Made by a program: the position numbers and the translations under genes
The notes under the pieces: model-generated
The model's database searches: none
Seen by the model: only the letters and a program-made list of their open reading frames with translations
Told to the model about the DNA's origin: nothing
Part shown: positions 1 through 9,119 of the stretch, one piece after another
Layout: each line of letters starts with the position of its first letter
Position numbering within the stretch: the first letter of the stretch is position 1
Origin: G963665545 sp963665545
Lineage (GTDB): Bacteria > Pseudomonadota > Gammaproteobacteria > Xanthomonadales > SZUA-36
Assembly: GCA_963665545.2 (NCBI GenBank)
Contig: CAXXKZ010000017.1
Coordinates: 76,933-140,932, forward strand
DNA length: 64,000 bases
Direction of reading: 5' to 3'

Positions 1-100
1 ATCATCCACCTATCATTATCGCTCTGGCGCCGAGTGCAGAAAAGTCGTAAATAGCGGCTGCCGAATATTCTACCCAACTCGCCATTACGGTACACTGCCC

Positions 101-2749
101 ATGATGTCGCAAGCTGCTTCTTCCTCCACTACTTCTTCCATCCCCGCCAATGCCGCTGTGAAGTCTGCCACGCACACCCCACTGATGCAGCAATACCTTG
201 GCATCAAGGCCGAATTCCCTGATATCATCGTGCTGTTTCGCATGGGCGATTTCTACGAAGTCTTCTATGATGACGCACGCAAGGCGGCTAAGCTACTCGA
301 CATCACGCTGACCACCCGCGGCGAATCTGCCGGCGCGCCCATTCCGATGGCAGGTGTGCCCTATCACGCACTGGACAACTACCTCGCCCGGCTCGTGCGG
401 CTGGGTGAATCGGCCGCAATTTGCGAACAAGTCAGTGAGCCCGAACCCGGCAAGGGCCTGGTGGAGCGCAAAGTCGTGCGGGTTGTTACGCCCGGGACAT
501 TGACTGAAGAAGCCCTGCTGGACGCACGCCAGGAGAACATCATTGCCTCTTTGGCGCAATGCAAGGGCTTGATCGCCATAGCCTGGCTGGACTTATCATC
601 GGGGCATTTCCAGGTGCGTGCATTGGAAGGCCGCGCAGAAATCTTATCGCAACTTGAGCGTCTGAATCCGGCTGAACTGCTGACACCCGAAGACCAGGAT
701 TTCGAGTTGCCGCCAGCGCGTCAACACAGTTCACGCCAACCCTGGAAGTATGACCTGGCCTCAGCGCGGGAATTGCTGTGTGAACAATTCGGCACCGGGG
801 ACCTGGCCGGATTCGGCATTGAGGATCTCGACCATGCCGTCATCGCGGCTGGCGCCTTACTCGATTATGTGCAGGAAATGCAGCGCAGCACCCTGCCCCA
901 CCTGACATCGATCTCGCTGGAGCATGCCGGCGAATTTCTGCACCTGGACAGCATCAGCCGGCGCAACCTGGAATTGGAGGTCAGCCTTGGCGGCGAGCGC
1001 AAACCCACACTGACCGGCATACTCGATACCACGGTAACGGCCATGGGCGGTCGCCTGATCAGACGCTGGATCAACAATCCCATTCTTGACCACGGGCGTA
1101 TCGCCGCGCGCCAGGACGCAGTGGAACAGCTGCTCTATCACGATTTGATGGAACCACTGCGTGATTCACTCAGATGTGTGGCTGATCTGGAACGCATCCT
1201 GACCCGCATTGCGCTGGGCTCGGCACGGCCTCGTGATCTGCTGGCGTTGCGCCAGACGCTGGCGCAAATACCCACTCTTAGCGACTTGATCCTGACCGTT
1301 GGTGGCGATGAACTGGCCGCAGTATTGGGCAAAATACCGATGTTTCCAGAAGTCCACGACCTGCTGTTGCGTGCCATCATTGATGAACCACCGGTGTTAA
1401 TTCGCGACGGCGGCGTGATTGCGCGCGGCTACGACGAGGAATTGGACACGCTGCGGTCGATGTCGGCCGACGCCAACGAATTCTTGCTGCAGTATGAGGA
1501 AACCCAGAAAAAGGAATCCGGCATTGCCAACCTCAAGGTGGGTTACAACCGCGTGCACGGCTATTACATCGAAATTTCCAACGCCAACCAGCACCTGGCG
1601 CCGGCTCATTACACCCGTAAGCAAACGCTTAAGTCCGCCGAGCGCTACATTACCGAAGAGCTCAAGCAGTTCGAAAACGAGGTTTTGTCCAGCCGCGAAC
1701 GGGCGCTGAGCCGCGAAAAATACTGCTACCAGGAATTGGTGGCGACACTGGCCCTGGAATTACAACCCCTGCGCCTGATGGCCGCGCAACTGGCGCGCCT
1801 GGACGTATTGAGCACGTTCGCAGAACGTGCTCAGATGCTGCACCTGCAGCGGCCGACGCTGCAAGAGAAATGCGGGATTTCGATCAAAGGCGGGCGCCAC
1901 CTGGTGGTGGAACAGGTACAACCGGAACCCTTCACCCCCAACGACCTGGCACTGGATGAAGCAAGCCGGATGCTGGTGATTACGGGCCCCAACATGGGTG
2001 GCAAATCCACCTATATGCGCCAGACCGCGCTGATCGTCGTACTGGCTTACGTCGGCAGCTTCGTTCCGGCGGACGCCGCCGATATCGGCCCCGTCGATCG
2101 CGTTTTCACCCGCATTGGCGCCGGCGATGACCTGGCTGGAGGGCGCTCTACATTTATGGTTGAAATGTCTGAAACGGCCAACATCCTCAACAACGCCACC
2201 GCCAACAGCCTGGTGCTGATGGATGAGATTGGCCGCGGCACCAGTACCTATGATGGCCTGGCCCTGGCCTGGGCCTGCGCCACCCACCTGGCCCGCTCAG
2301 TACATGCTTACACCCTCTTTGCGACCCACTATTTTGAGCTGACTCAACTGGCCGAAGGCATTTCAAACGTCAGCAATGTCCACCTCGATGCCCGCGAGCA
2401 TGGGGACAAAATCGTATTTTTACATTCCGTGCAACCCGGCCCGGCCAGCCAGAGTTATGGCCTGCAGGTCGCCTCGCTGGCCGGCATTCCGCGCCGCGTA
2501 CTCGCTCAGGCCCGCCAGCACCTGGCCCAACTGGAGGCGCGCCAGCGTGAAGACAGCCCGCAAATGGGGCTGTTTGACCAGACACTCGACGAACCCCTCC
2601 CGCCGGAGCCCAGCCCACTACACGAACGCTTGGTGGCGATCGATCCCGATAGCCTGTCACCCAGGCAGGCGCTGGAGATTCTTTATGAACTGAAACTGCT
2701 GGCAACCGCAGCAGACGACGGAGTCCATGCCGACCCGCGAGTAGATTAG
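101..2749 (+). CDS. mutS: DNA mismatch repair ATPase MutS
   Basis: MutS recognises base mismatches and small loops and recruits MutL in the cytoplasm. The 882-residue product is full length for the family. The mismatch-contact motif MGDFYEVF lies near residues 48-55, Walker A GPNMGGKST near 628, Walker B with LMDEIGRGTSTYDG near 704, and a beta-clamp binding motif QMGLFD near 821. Two ATG codons in tandem open the frame; the first is used here. The start is preceded only by weak Shine-Dalgarno sequence. The frame has no interruption, which matters because several genes in this window carry one-base shifts. It converges with the glycine-zipper gene 16 bp downstream. Identification is secure. 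Confidence 0.97.
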   Translation: MMSQAASSSTTSSIPANAAVKSATHTPLMQQYLGIKAEFPDIIVLFRMGDFYEVFYDDARKAAKLLDITLTTRGESAGAPIPMAGVPYHALDNYLARLVRLGESAAICEQVSEPEPGKGLVERKVVRVVTPGTLTEEALLDARQENIIASLAQCKGLIAIAWLDLSSGHFQVRALEGRAEILSQLERLNPAELLTPEDQDFELPPARQHSSRQPWKYDLASARELLCEQFGTGDLAGFGIEDLDHAVIAAGALLDYVQEMQRSTLPHLTSISLEHAGEFLHLDSISRRNLELEVSLGGERKPTLTGILDTTVTAMGGRLIRRWINNPILDHGRIAARQDAVEQLLYHDLMEPLRDSLRCVADLERILTRIALGSARPRDLLALRQTLAQIPTLSDLILTVGGDELAAVLGKIPMFPEVHDLLLRAIIDEPPVLIRDGGVIARGYDEELDTLRSMSADANEFLLQYEETQKKESGIANLKVGYNRVHGYYIEISNANQHLAPAHYTRKQTLKSAERYITEELKQFENEVLSSRERALSREKYCYQELVATLALELQPLRLMAAQLARLDVLSTFAERAQMLHLQRPTLQEKCGISIKGGRHLVVEQVQPEPFTPNDLALDEASRMLVITGPNMGGKSTYMRQTALIVVLAYVGSFVPADAADIGPVDRVFTRIGAGDDLAGGRSTFMVEMSETANILNNATANSLVLMDEIGRGTSTYDGLALAWACATHLARSVHAYTLFATHYFELTQLAEGISNVSNVHLDAREHGDKIVFLHSVQPGPASQSYGLQVASLAGIPRRVLAQARQHLAQLEARQREDSPQMGLFDQTLDEPLPPEPSPLHERLVAIDPDSLSPRQALEILYELKLLATAADDGVHADPRVD

Positions 2750-2765
2750 CCTATGACCAGACCGT

Positions 2766-3299
2766 TCAAGTGACGGTATAGCCGCGCCCGCTCAGACATG
2801 CCGCATTGGCACGATTAAACGCTTCAATGGTGCCCTGCTGAGATTCAGCCGCTGCCGCCTGCTGCGCCGCGGCTTGTTGCTGTTGCGCGGCGACCTCTTG
2901 TTGATATTCCTGCTGGGAACGCCGGTTCCTTCTGTTTTGTCTGACCGCGCCTGCGCCAGCGCCAATGGCTGCACCCTTACCGGCGTCGTCATCGACAATT
3001 TCACCCACTACCGCGCCGGCAGCGGCGCCGCGGACCACGCCTCCACGTTGTTGCTGAGGAGGCGGCGGGGTTTGGGCGGTCTGCTGGGCCGCGGCCGCCT
3101 GGGCGTCAGCGCCGGACGACGCCAATTCCACCGGATCGATTCCCGTTTGATCTTTCGCCCAGACATAACATTCGCCTTCGTCCTGTTTTTGTTGCTCCGG
3201 ACTTTGGCCATCGGCGGGGTAAACATACTGCTCGGCCCATAAACTACCTGCAAACAATACACTCAGGCCAAACACAATCAGAATCGAATTCGTTTTCAT
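2766..3299 (-). CDS. Secreted glycine-zipper protein with Gln/Ala-rich tail
   Basis: The 177-residue product opens with a Sec signal peptide (hydrophobic stretch to about residue 22, ending SLWAEQ). The middle, about residues 85-118, alternates Gly and Ala in two blocks (GAAAGAVVGE and GAAIGAGAGA), as in glycine-zipper segments that insert in or associate with the outer membrane. A charged, Gln/Ala-rich, probably coiled-coil stretch follows, then a short C-terminal region with one Cys. It resembles small glycine-zipper envelope proteins, whose precise role is unknown. It is convergent with mutS and stands alone. The 'GECYVWAKDQTGIDP' region near residue 42 is a motif shared by such proteins. 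Confidence 0.75.
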   Translation of the reverse strand: MKTNSILIVFGLSVLFAGSLWAEQYVYPADGQSPEQQKQDEGECYVWAKDQTGIDPVELASSGADAQAAAAQQTAQTPPPPQQQRGGVVRGAAAGAVVGEIVDDDAGKGAAIGAGAGAVRQNRRNRRSQQEYQQEVAAQQQQAAAQQAAAAESQQGTIEAFNRANAACLSGRGYTVT

Positions 3300-3486
3300 C
3301 AGCTTCCTCCGACTATTTCACTGAGCGGAAATCATAGCACTACTTCGAAGCCGCAGGCGACCCGCCGGCCCCGGTTGTGTAAGTCGAGCAATGCGAGCGG
3401 TACCAGAGGGGCCAAGCGCCTATTGCATGCCGTCGAGCGCAGCCGCCTTGCGCCAAAGGCGGGAGCAGGGAAGCGAGACTCCTTGG

Positions 3487-3864
3487 CTATTCCGGCCGCT
3501 TGAACTGCACAATCCGACGTCGATCACGCTTGTCGGGCCTGCGCACTCGTTGGCTGTTTGCCTGGCTCGCCAGGCGTTTGCTTTCGATTTGGGCTTCGCG
3601 GCGAGCGATGCTGGCCGGGTCTTCGGTGTAGCGTTGCTGGGCCAGCGTTGCGGAGACACGCTGTGCGCCCAGCTCAATGATGGTGATGTCGAATAAAGCC
3701 TCACCGCGGCGGACGCTGAGTTGATCGCCGATCTTGAGTGCCTTACCGGGTTTAACGCGCGTGCCCCCGAGCTGAACTTTGCCACCTTTAACGGCCTCCC
3801 GGGCGATGCTGCGGGTCTTATATAACCGCGCAGCCCATAGCCACTTGTCGACCCGGACCCCTAT
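3487..3864 (-). CDS. hslR: Hsp15-like S4-domain RNA-binding protein, non-canonical start
   Basis: The frame encodes about 125 residues beginning IGVRVDKWLWAARLYKTRS, the S4 RNA-binding fold of heat-shock protein Hsp15, which binds stalled 50S subunits carrying nascent chains. The basic C-terminus RRPDKRDRRRIVQFKRPE is also typical. No ATG, GTG, TTG or CTG exists between the upstream in-frame TGA (inside htpG) and the conserved domain. The best placed initiator is an ATA at 3862-3864, with GGAGAG five bases upstream. The gene follows htpG with one base between them, a plausible heat-shock pair. Either a rare AUA start is used or the start codon has mutated. The domain identity is firm; whether it is expressed is open. 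Confidence 0.8.
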   Translation of the reverse strand: MGVRVDKWLWAARLYKTRSIAREAVKGGKVQLGGTRVKPGKALKIGDQLSVRRGEALFDITIIELGAQRVSATLAQQRYTEDPASIARREAQIESKRLASQANSQRVRRPDKRDRRRIVQFKRPE

Positions 3865-3865
3865 G

Positions 3866-4924
3866 TCAGCTCTCCGTGGCCGGCAGTCCCTGCAGCATCA
3901 GTTTGTTGACTCGTTGCACGAAGCCGGCCGGGTCTTCGAGCTTGCCGCCCTCGGCCAGTATTGCCTGCTCGAACAGTATCAGGGTCAGATCTTCGGCGCT
4001 GTCTGAGTCCGGATCGCGCGCCAACTGGGCCACCAGCGGGTGACCGAAATTCAGTTCCAGCGTTGGCGCCGAGGTCGGCACGTCCTGGCCGGCCTGCTGC
4101 ATCATCTGTTGCATGTAGAGGGCCATTTCGTGCTCATCGAGTACCAGGCAGGAGGCCGAATCGGTCAGACGTCTGGATTTGCGCACGCCGCTGATGCGAT
4201 CACCGAGGATATCTTCTATCCGCTTGATCGCATCGGCGTGTTGATCGTCATCTGCTTTGTCTTCGGCAGAATCCTCAGTCAGGTCATCGAGGTCAATGTC
4301 GACCTTGGCCACAGACTTGAAGGATTTGCCATCGTATTCGTGAAAGTAGCCCATCATCCACTCATCGACACGATCAGAGAGCAGCAAAACCTCGATGCCG
4401 TTTTTGCGAAATACTTCAAGGTGCGGACTGCTGGCGGCGGCCGATTCGGATTCGGCGGTGATGTAGTAAATCGCCTCCTGGCCCACCTTCATCCTGCCGA
4501 TGTAGCTTTCGAGGTCGGTTTCGCCGTCTTTGTCGGTGGTCTTGAAACGCAATAAAGGCGTGATGCGTTCGCGGTTATTCATGTCCTCGACGATGCCTTC
4601 CTTGATCACCGCACCGAACTGGGTCCAAAAGGCCTCATACTTTTCACCGCCTGCTTTGGACAGCTTGACCAACATGTCCAGGGTGCGACGAATTACCGCC
4701 GAGCGAATCTTGGTGAGACCTTCGTTTTCCTGCAGCAATTCACGCGATATATTGAGTGGCAGGTCGCTGGAATCGACCACGCCACGCATGAAGCGCAAAT
4801 AGTGCGGCAGGATATTCTGCGCGGCATCCATGATAAACACGCGATTGACGTAGAGCCGCAGGCCGCTGCGCTCATCGCGCTGCAGCATCAGATCATAGGG
4901 CGCCTTCGCCGGCACATACAGCAG
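3866..4924 (-). pseudogene. htpG: htpG fragment: C-terminal two thirds of Hsp90 chaperone
   Basis: HtpG is the bacterial Hsp90 ATPase chaperone. This piece starts at TSLLYVPAKAPYD and runs to the natural C-terminus, about 350 residues covering most of the middle and the C-terminal dimerisation domains. Motifs LYVNRVFIMD, SSDLPLNISRELLQ and GIEVLLLSDRVDEWMM are well kept. The N-terminal GHKL nucleotide-binding domain, roughly 285 residues, is missing because IS3 copy 1 begins at 4925. DNA beyond the element does not resume htpG, so this is not a simple insertion. Reading continues 39 bases into the IS as an apparent ATG-started frame, but the protein would lack ATPase activity. Confidence 0.93.
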
Positions 4925-4955
4925 TGACGTGGTCAAGCTATTTGATACAACCCAG

Positions 4956-5834
4956 TTAAGCAACTTTTCTTAATTCTGTCATTTCCATTTCAAACTGATT
5001 CGGACTTCTGTAATTGAGGTACGAATGCAGTCTGTAACTGTTATAAAACATCGATATGTAATCCAGGATATCCTGCTGGGCTTCATAGCGGGTCTGGTAG
5101 TGTCGCCAGTGCACCCGTTCCTGCTTCAGGCTGCCGAAGAAGCTCTCCACAACAGCGTTATCCCAGCAGTCGCCTTTTCGGCTCATGCTGCCTTTGAAGC
5201 CATGCGCTTTCAATAATCGCCTGAAAGCTTTACTGGCATATTGGGATCCGCGGTCAGAATGGTGGATCAAGCCTGCTTTTGGCCTGCGCAACCAGATCGC
5301 CATCGTCAATGCATCACACACCAGCTGTGCAGTCATTCGGCTGCTCATACTCCAGCCCACAACTTTTCTGGAATATAAATCAATCACAACAGCCAGATAC
5401 AACCAGCCTTGCTGGGTCCAGACATAGGTGATGTCTGAAGCAAAAACCTGGTTGGGTTGCTCAACGTCAAATTGCCGTTCCAATAAATTTTCAAATAACG
5501 GCAATTTATGATTGCTGTTGGTGGTCACTTTGAATTTCTTTTTATGACGAACTTGAATAACCGCTTCTTTCATCAGGTTCACGGTCTTCGTTCTGCTGAT
5601 CGGAAAACCCAATGCATTCATCGCTCTTTTCATGCGCCGCCGGCCATAGGTATATTGGCTGGCAACGGCTATATCCTTCATCCAGTCCAGCATCTCCTGG
5701 TGCTCCGTATCCGCCAGCCTGGCTTCTGTAATTCGCCGATAGTGGTAATAACCTTGTCGGCTGACACCCAGTACTCGACACATCAGGTCGATTGGCCAGG
5801 TCTTCTTGTGTTGGGTGACAAACAAATATTTCAT
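4956..5834 (-). CDS. IS3 family transposase OrfB (DDE integrase), copy 1
   Basis: OrfB carries the rve-type DDE catalytic core. Visible motifs are VFASDITYVWT (first Asp), IHHSDRGSQY (second Asp) and DNAVVESFFGSLK (Glu). An independent ATG start (MKYLFVTQHKK) overlaps the orfA stop. The frame stays open upstream to 5999, so an OrfAB fusion by -1 slippage on the A7 run is the expected active form. Its N-terminal part, with CRVLGVSRQGYYHYR, is a helix-turn-helix-like region. Translation across this copy shows no stop, so it may be active. Confidence 0.93.
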   Translation of the reverse strand: MKYLFVTQHKKTWPIDLMCRVLGVSRQGYYHYRRITEARLADTEHQEMLDWMKDIAVASQYTYGRRRMKRAMNALGFPISRTKTVNLMKEAVIQVRHKKKFKVTTNSNHKLPLFENLLERQFDVEQPNQVFASDITYVWTQQGWLYLAVVIDLYSRKVVGWSMSSRMTAQLVCDALTMAIWLRRPKAGLIHHSDRGSQYASKAFRRLLKAHGFKGSMSRKGDCWDNAVVESFFGSLKQERVHWRHYQTRYEAQQDILDYISMFYNSYRLHSYLNYRSPNQFEMEMTELRKVA

Positions 5835-6124
5835 TTCATTTCTTTGGCAAAGAAGACCGTCGCTTTTTTTAGGATTTCTTTCTCCATTTTCAGGTTTTTG
5901 ACCTGCGATCTTAACTTCCGGATTTCTTCCTGTTCCGGGGTGAGTTTGCCGTTCCCGCGGAAAGATTGCCCACCATCGGCTCGGTGTTCTGAAACCCAAC
6001 GACCGAGCATATTGCCATTAAGCCCAAGGCTTCTGGCAGCTTCTGCACGGCTATAACCTTGATCGACTACCAAACTGACTGCATCCAGTTTGAACTCCTT
6101 TGAATACTTTTTTCTTCTTCTCAA
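5831..6124 (-). CDS. IS3 family transposase OrfA (HTH), copy 1
   Basis: The 97-residue protein MRRRKKYSKEFKLDAVSLV... is a classic IS3 OrfA: a helix-turn-helix (SRAEAARSLGLNGNMLGRWV) for terminal-repeat binding, then a leucine-zipper-like coil (EEIRKLRSQVKNLKMEKEIL) for oligomerisation. Codons CTA AAA AAA GCG near the end form a slippery site for -1 frameshifting into OrfB. Its stop overlaps the OrfB ATG. An identical gene lies in copy 2. Confidence 0.93.
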   Translation of the reverse strand: MRRRKKYSKEFKLDAVSLVVDQGYSRAEAARSLGLNGNMLGRWVSEHRADGGQSFRGNGKLTPEQEEIRKLRSQVKNLKMEKEILKKATVFFAKEMK

Positions 6125-6378
6125 TTTACTTCTCCCAGTTAAATAAATTATCTCTTAACTGGGTTGTACAATCTATTGGACCACTTCAGGCGATGCTCTT
6201 TCCGCCCAAGAGATCTTCCAACCCTCCTTCCTCACCCGCTCTTCAGAGTGTGCATCACGCTCCCGGTTTCTGGTGATCTGGACGACGTGGCGTATGCAGT
6301 GCCGTCCCTCAGTGTGCTGGACCAGGGGCCGGGTAAGACCGTCTAAGGGTATCGCCCATATTGGTGTAAAAATACACG

Positions 6379-6765
6379 CTAAGCGCGGTACGGATGGATC
6401 AATTTGGGGTCGATGACATACTCTCCATAGAGCACGACATTCTCCCATTCGATAGGACTGACGTGCTCCAACAACGAAACGTCAATGTTGTTCTCTTCCG
6501 GGTTGCATTGTGAGATGACCCTGGATATTTCTTTGGCCTGCCAGTAAATAATGCTGGCCAGAATCAACGTTAAGCAACTGCAAGAATTCATTTGGTCGTG
6601 CAGTTCGTGTGAATTGATCCGGCCGCGTTTACCGTAATAGACATCCCGTGCGAGCGCATGCAGCTGCTCGATCTTGAGCAAGCCGCGTTGAATTCGCTGC
6701 CGGAGATGGTTATTTTCGCCCAAATCGCCGAAAAGGTGCAGTAGCGTGTTGGTGTTTTCACTTCG
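6379..6765 (-). pseudogene. Tn3-family transposase remnant (C-terminus only)
   Basis: About 125 residues, NTNTLLHLFGDLGENNHLRQ through LHALARDVYYGKRGRINSHE and CSCLTLILASIIYWQAKEIS to the natural stop, match the C-terminal end of Tn3-family DDE transposases, which are normally about 1000 residues. The rest is absent: the frame meets a TGA near 6760 and the STN/TonB-receptor sequence begins at once on the other strand. No 38-bp Tn3 terminal repeat was recognised nearby. The 190 bp between this stop and IS3 copy 1 (6189-6378) hold no gene I can support. Confidence 0.85.
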
Positions 6766-6773
6766 AGTTTGAT

Positions 6774-7010
6774 ATGCTCAAGCAGGCGGTTGATTTAGCG
6801 CTGACCGAGTTCGCCGAGCAAGCCGATCTGACATTGGTGTTTCCGGACTCGTTGGTCCGGAACAAGTTGGCGAACGAATTGATCGGCAGGTTCACACTGC
6901 AGGAAGGAATCAATGTTATGCTAGCCGACACCGGGTTACGCGCCTCGTTCAGCGACGGAATTGTGATGAGTATTTCGGCCGAAGATACATCGGCAAGTGA
7001 GGATCAAACC
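6774..7010 (+). pseudogene. STN (secretin/TonB N-terminal) domain remnant
   Basis: The in-frame stretch LKQAVDLALTEFAEQADLTL and ANELIGRFTLQEGINVMLAD has the beta-alpha-beta pattern of the STN domain, found at the periplasmic N-terminus of transducing TonB receptors that signal to FecR. The domain already begins before the first ATG (HFEFDMLKQ reads upstream of 6774), and no signal peptide precedes it because the Tn3 remnant abuts it. It runs without a stop into the receptor, whose own signal peptide follows. It may be the truncated end of a separate STN gene, or an N-terminal extension of the receptor if translation starts at 6774. Confidence 0.6.
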
Positions 7011-9119
7011 ATGAACGAGCATTCCCGCCCTTCATTTTTCAGGCGGCTTACGGCCGCGCTGGCGGTGGCATTTACCGTTTCAGCCGTGGCACAGCCACAA
7101 GACAACGAACAGCCAGTCCTTGAGGAAGTAGTCGTAACAGCGATGAAACGCCAACAGGTATTAAGTGATGTGCCTATATCGATTCAAGCCTTCACCGGCG
7201 AGCAGCTCGAAGATCGCGGATTCGCCGATATTCGTGATGTGTTCACGCAAATTCCAGGTGCGACCGAGGGCACAGGAGGCTCTCCCGGCACACGGCAATT
7301 TATCATCCGCAGCGTAGGCTCGTTATTTGGTGATGCGACGGTCGGCTACTATCTCGACGAGGCGGCATTTTCGATGCCGGGGGGGTCGCCGTACGCGCCG
7401 GTGGCGACAACCTGGGACTTGGGCCGGGTGGAAGTCTTGCGTGGGCCGCAAGGCACGCTCTATGGTCAAGGCGCGATGGGCGGACAGATTCGCTTCATCT
7501 CCGCAGCGCCGGATCTCGAACACTTCCGGGTGCGCGGGCAAGCTTCGGCCTCCGGAACCCAAGGCGGGGATGCCAATGATTCTGCCTCGCTGGCCGTGAG
7601 CGTGCCCATCGTTCCCGGCGTATTCGCGATCCGTACGTCCGCCGATTACCAGTCCCAGGGCGGCTATGCCGAGATTACCGATTTCCCGGATCGCGAAAAC
7701 CTGGGCGACTCCACCACCAAGACCTATCGCCTCACAGCATTGCTGACACCGTCTCCGGACTGGCGCTTCCAATTTGCCTACTGGCACACCGACAACCAGT
7801 ATTCGGGCTGCGGATTTTTGATTTCCGTCGATCCGCCGTTTTGTACACAAGGCAGTGATGAGAGGGTCAACGAGAACAGCACCAAGTACGACCTATTTTC
7901 GTTGTTTGCCTCTTACAACGCAGGCCGGTTTTCGATCGAAAGCAGCAGCGGCTATATCGAAGCTGGCCGCACCTCCAACAGTGTGCTTCAGTTCTTCGGC
8001 TTTCCGCTGTTCTTCACCTCCGATGCTCCGGGTGATGTGTTCACGCAGGAACTGCGTCTTGTCTCCAATGGGGAAGGCCCGTTGAATTGGATCCTGGGCG
8101 GCTACTACCAGGACGGCACAGCGCATTCGAACTTCGAAATTACCGGCTTCCTAAACCTTACTGGCATGTCCCAAAATCACTCGGCGGCCAAAGCGGTATT
8201 TGGCGAAATATCCTACGATTTCATGGACGGTAAGCTCACGCCCTTGATCGGCGGTCGCTGGTTTCACAATAAGCGCACTTTGAGCACTATTACCACAGAC
8301 GCCCCAACGTTTGAAACGTTTAATCCGCGTTTTAATCTTTCCTACCGCCCCACCGAAGGCAGGCTCTACTACTTCAATGCGGCCAAAGGCTTTCGCAGCG
8401 GGGCTTTCAATGGTGCGCTTTCCATCATCGTCAACGGCGATGGTCCGGGGGGCTATGGTCTGCCGGTCAAACCGAATGTCGATCCGGACCATTTGTGGAC
8501 CTATGAACTTGGCGGCAAGTGGACTGTACTGAACCGCACGCTTAATTTCGGAGCGACGATCTATTTCACGCGTTGGTCCAACATGCAGATCACGGTGAAC
8601 CCGGTAGGAATTGCGGGGGCTTCTCTGAACGCGGGTGAAGCGGAGATCAAGGGCCTGGAACTGGAGTTTGCCTGGCACACACCGATTGACGGGCTGACAC
8701 TCAGCGGCAACGCCAGCATCAGCACCAGCGAATTTGTCGAGTTAAGCTTTGGCGTCGCCGATACCCCGGATGATGGATTGAGCATCGGTGGACGCATTCC
8801 GTTCACACCGGAAAAGACCGCAACGCTGACGGGTGACTACTCGTTTCCACTGGGCGTGAACGGTTTCCAGGGGCGAATCCTGAGCACCTTGTCGTATATT
8901 GGTGACCAGATTGACGTGTCGTCTGGCGCGGTATCGGATGATCACACGTTGCTCAGCGCCAGATTTGGTATTGAGAAAGGCCATTGGGCTGCCTTTCTAT
9001 ACGGCGAAAATCTGCTGGACGACAGCGGCACCATCTACACGCAGCGCAATGTCGCCGGGAATTTCCTCACGAGGTTCTATCCTCGCGTGATCGGCGTTCA
9101 ACTCAAGTTCGATTATTGA
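7011..9119 (+). CDS. TonB-dependent outer-membrane receptor
   Basis: The 702-residue product is an energy-coupled outer-membrane importer. The chosen ATG (MNEHSRPSFFRRLTAALAVA) has GAGGA nine bases upstream and starts a clear Sec signal peptide ending SAVAQ. A TonB box-like EEVVVTAMKR follows, then the plug domain (QVLSDVPISIQAFTGEQLED, RGPQGTLYGQGAMGG) and a beta-barrel ending in the aromatic strand RVIGVQLKFDY. This type is common in marine and sphingomonad-like bacteria and often sits beside DUF3604 genes, of which a remnant follows directly. An in-frame start at 6774 would add the STN segment but would bury the signal peptide, so I prefer 7011. The substrate is unknown. Confidence 0.9.
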   Translation: MNEHSRPSFFRRLTAALAVAFTVSAVAQPQDNEQPVLEEVVVTAMKRQQVLSDVPISIQAFTGEQLEDRGFADIRDVFTQIPGATEGTGGSPGTRQFIIRSVGSLFGDATVGYYLDEAAFSMPGGSPYAPVATTWDLGRVEVLRGPQGTLYGQGAMGGQIRFISAAPDLEHFRVRGQASASGTQGGDANDSASLAVSVPIVPGVFAIRTSADYQSQGGYAEITDFPDRENLGDSTTKTYRLTALLTPSPDWRFQFAYWHTDNQYSGCGFLISVDPPFCTQGSDERVNENSTKYDLFSLFASYNAGRFSIESSSGYIEAGRTSNSVLQFFGFPLFFTSDAPGDVFTQELRLVSNGEGPLNWILGGYYQDGTAHSNFEITGFLNLTGMSQNHSAAKAVFGEISYDFMDGKLTPLIGGRWFHNKRTLSTITTDAPTFETFNPRFNLSYRPTEGRLYYFNAAKGFRSGAFNGALSIIVNGDGPGGYGLPVKPNVDPDHLWTYELGGKWTVLNRTLNFGATIYFTRWSNMQITVNPVGIAGASLNAGEAEIKGLELEFAWHTPIDGLTLSGNASISTSEFVELSFGVADTPDDGLSIGGRIPFTPEKTATLTGDYSFPLGVNGFQGRILSTLSYIGDQIDVSSGAVSDDHTLLSARFGIEKGHWAAFLYGENLLDDSGTIYTQRNVAGNFLTRFYPRVIGVQLKFDY

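Larger units (their letters stand above)
4925..6188 (-). mobile_element. IS3-family insertion sequence, copy 1 (1264 bp)
   Basis: Ends are TGACGTGGTC at 4925 and GGACCACTTCA ending at 6188. The imperfect terminal repeats are about 35 bp and share an internal ACAACCCAGTTAAG block. The element carries orfA and orfB on the minus strand with an A7 slippery run at 5864-5870. It is nearly identical to the copy at 26567-27830; I noticed one substitution (Thr versus Pro in LAD[T/P]EHQ). Flanks are CAG on the left and GGC on the right, so no 3-bp target duplication is visible. It truncates htpG on the left and abuts a Tn3-type remnant region on the right. Confidence 0.93.

Noticed and set aside
6173..6448. 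91-codon reverse-strand frame between IS3 copy 1 and the Tn3 remnant
   Set aside because: It starts in the Tn3 remnant, ends inside the IS terminal repeat and has no recognisable domain.
7323..8678. Two 175-codon reverse-strand frames within the TonB receptor
   Set aside because: Both overlap a well-supported gene entirely and have no recognisable motif.
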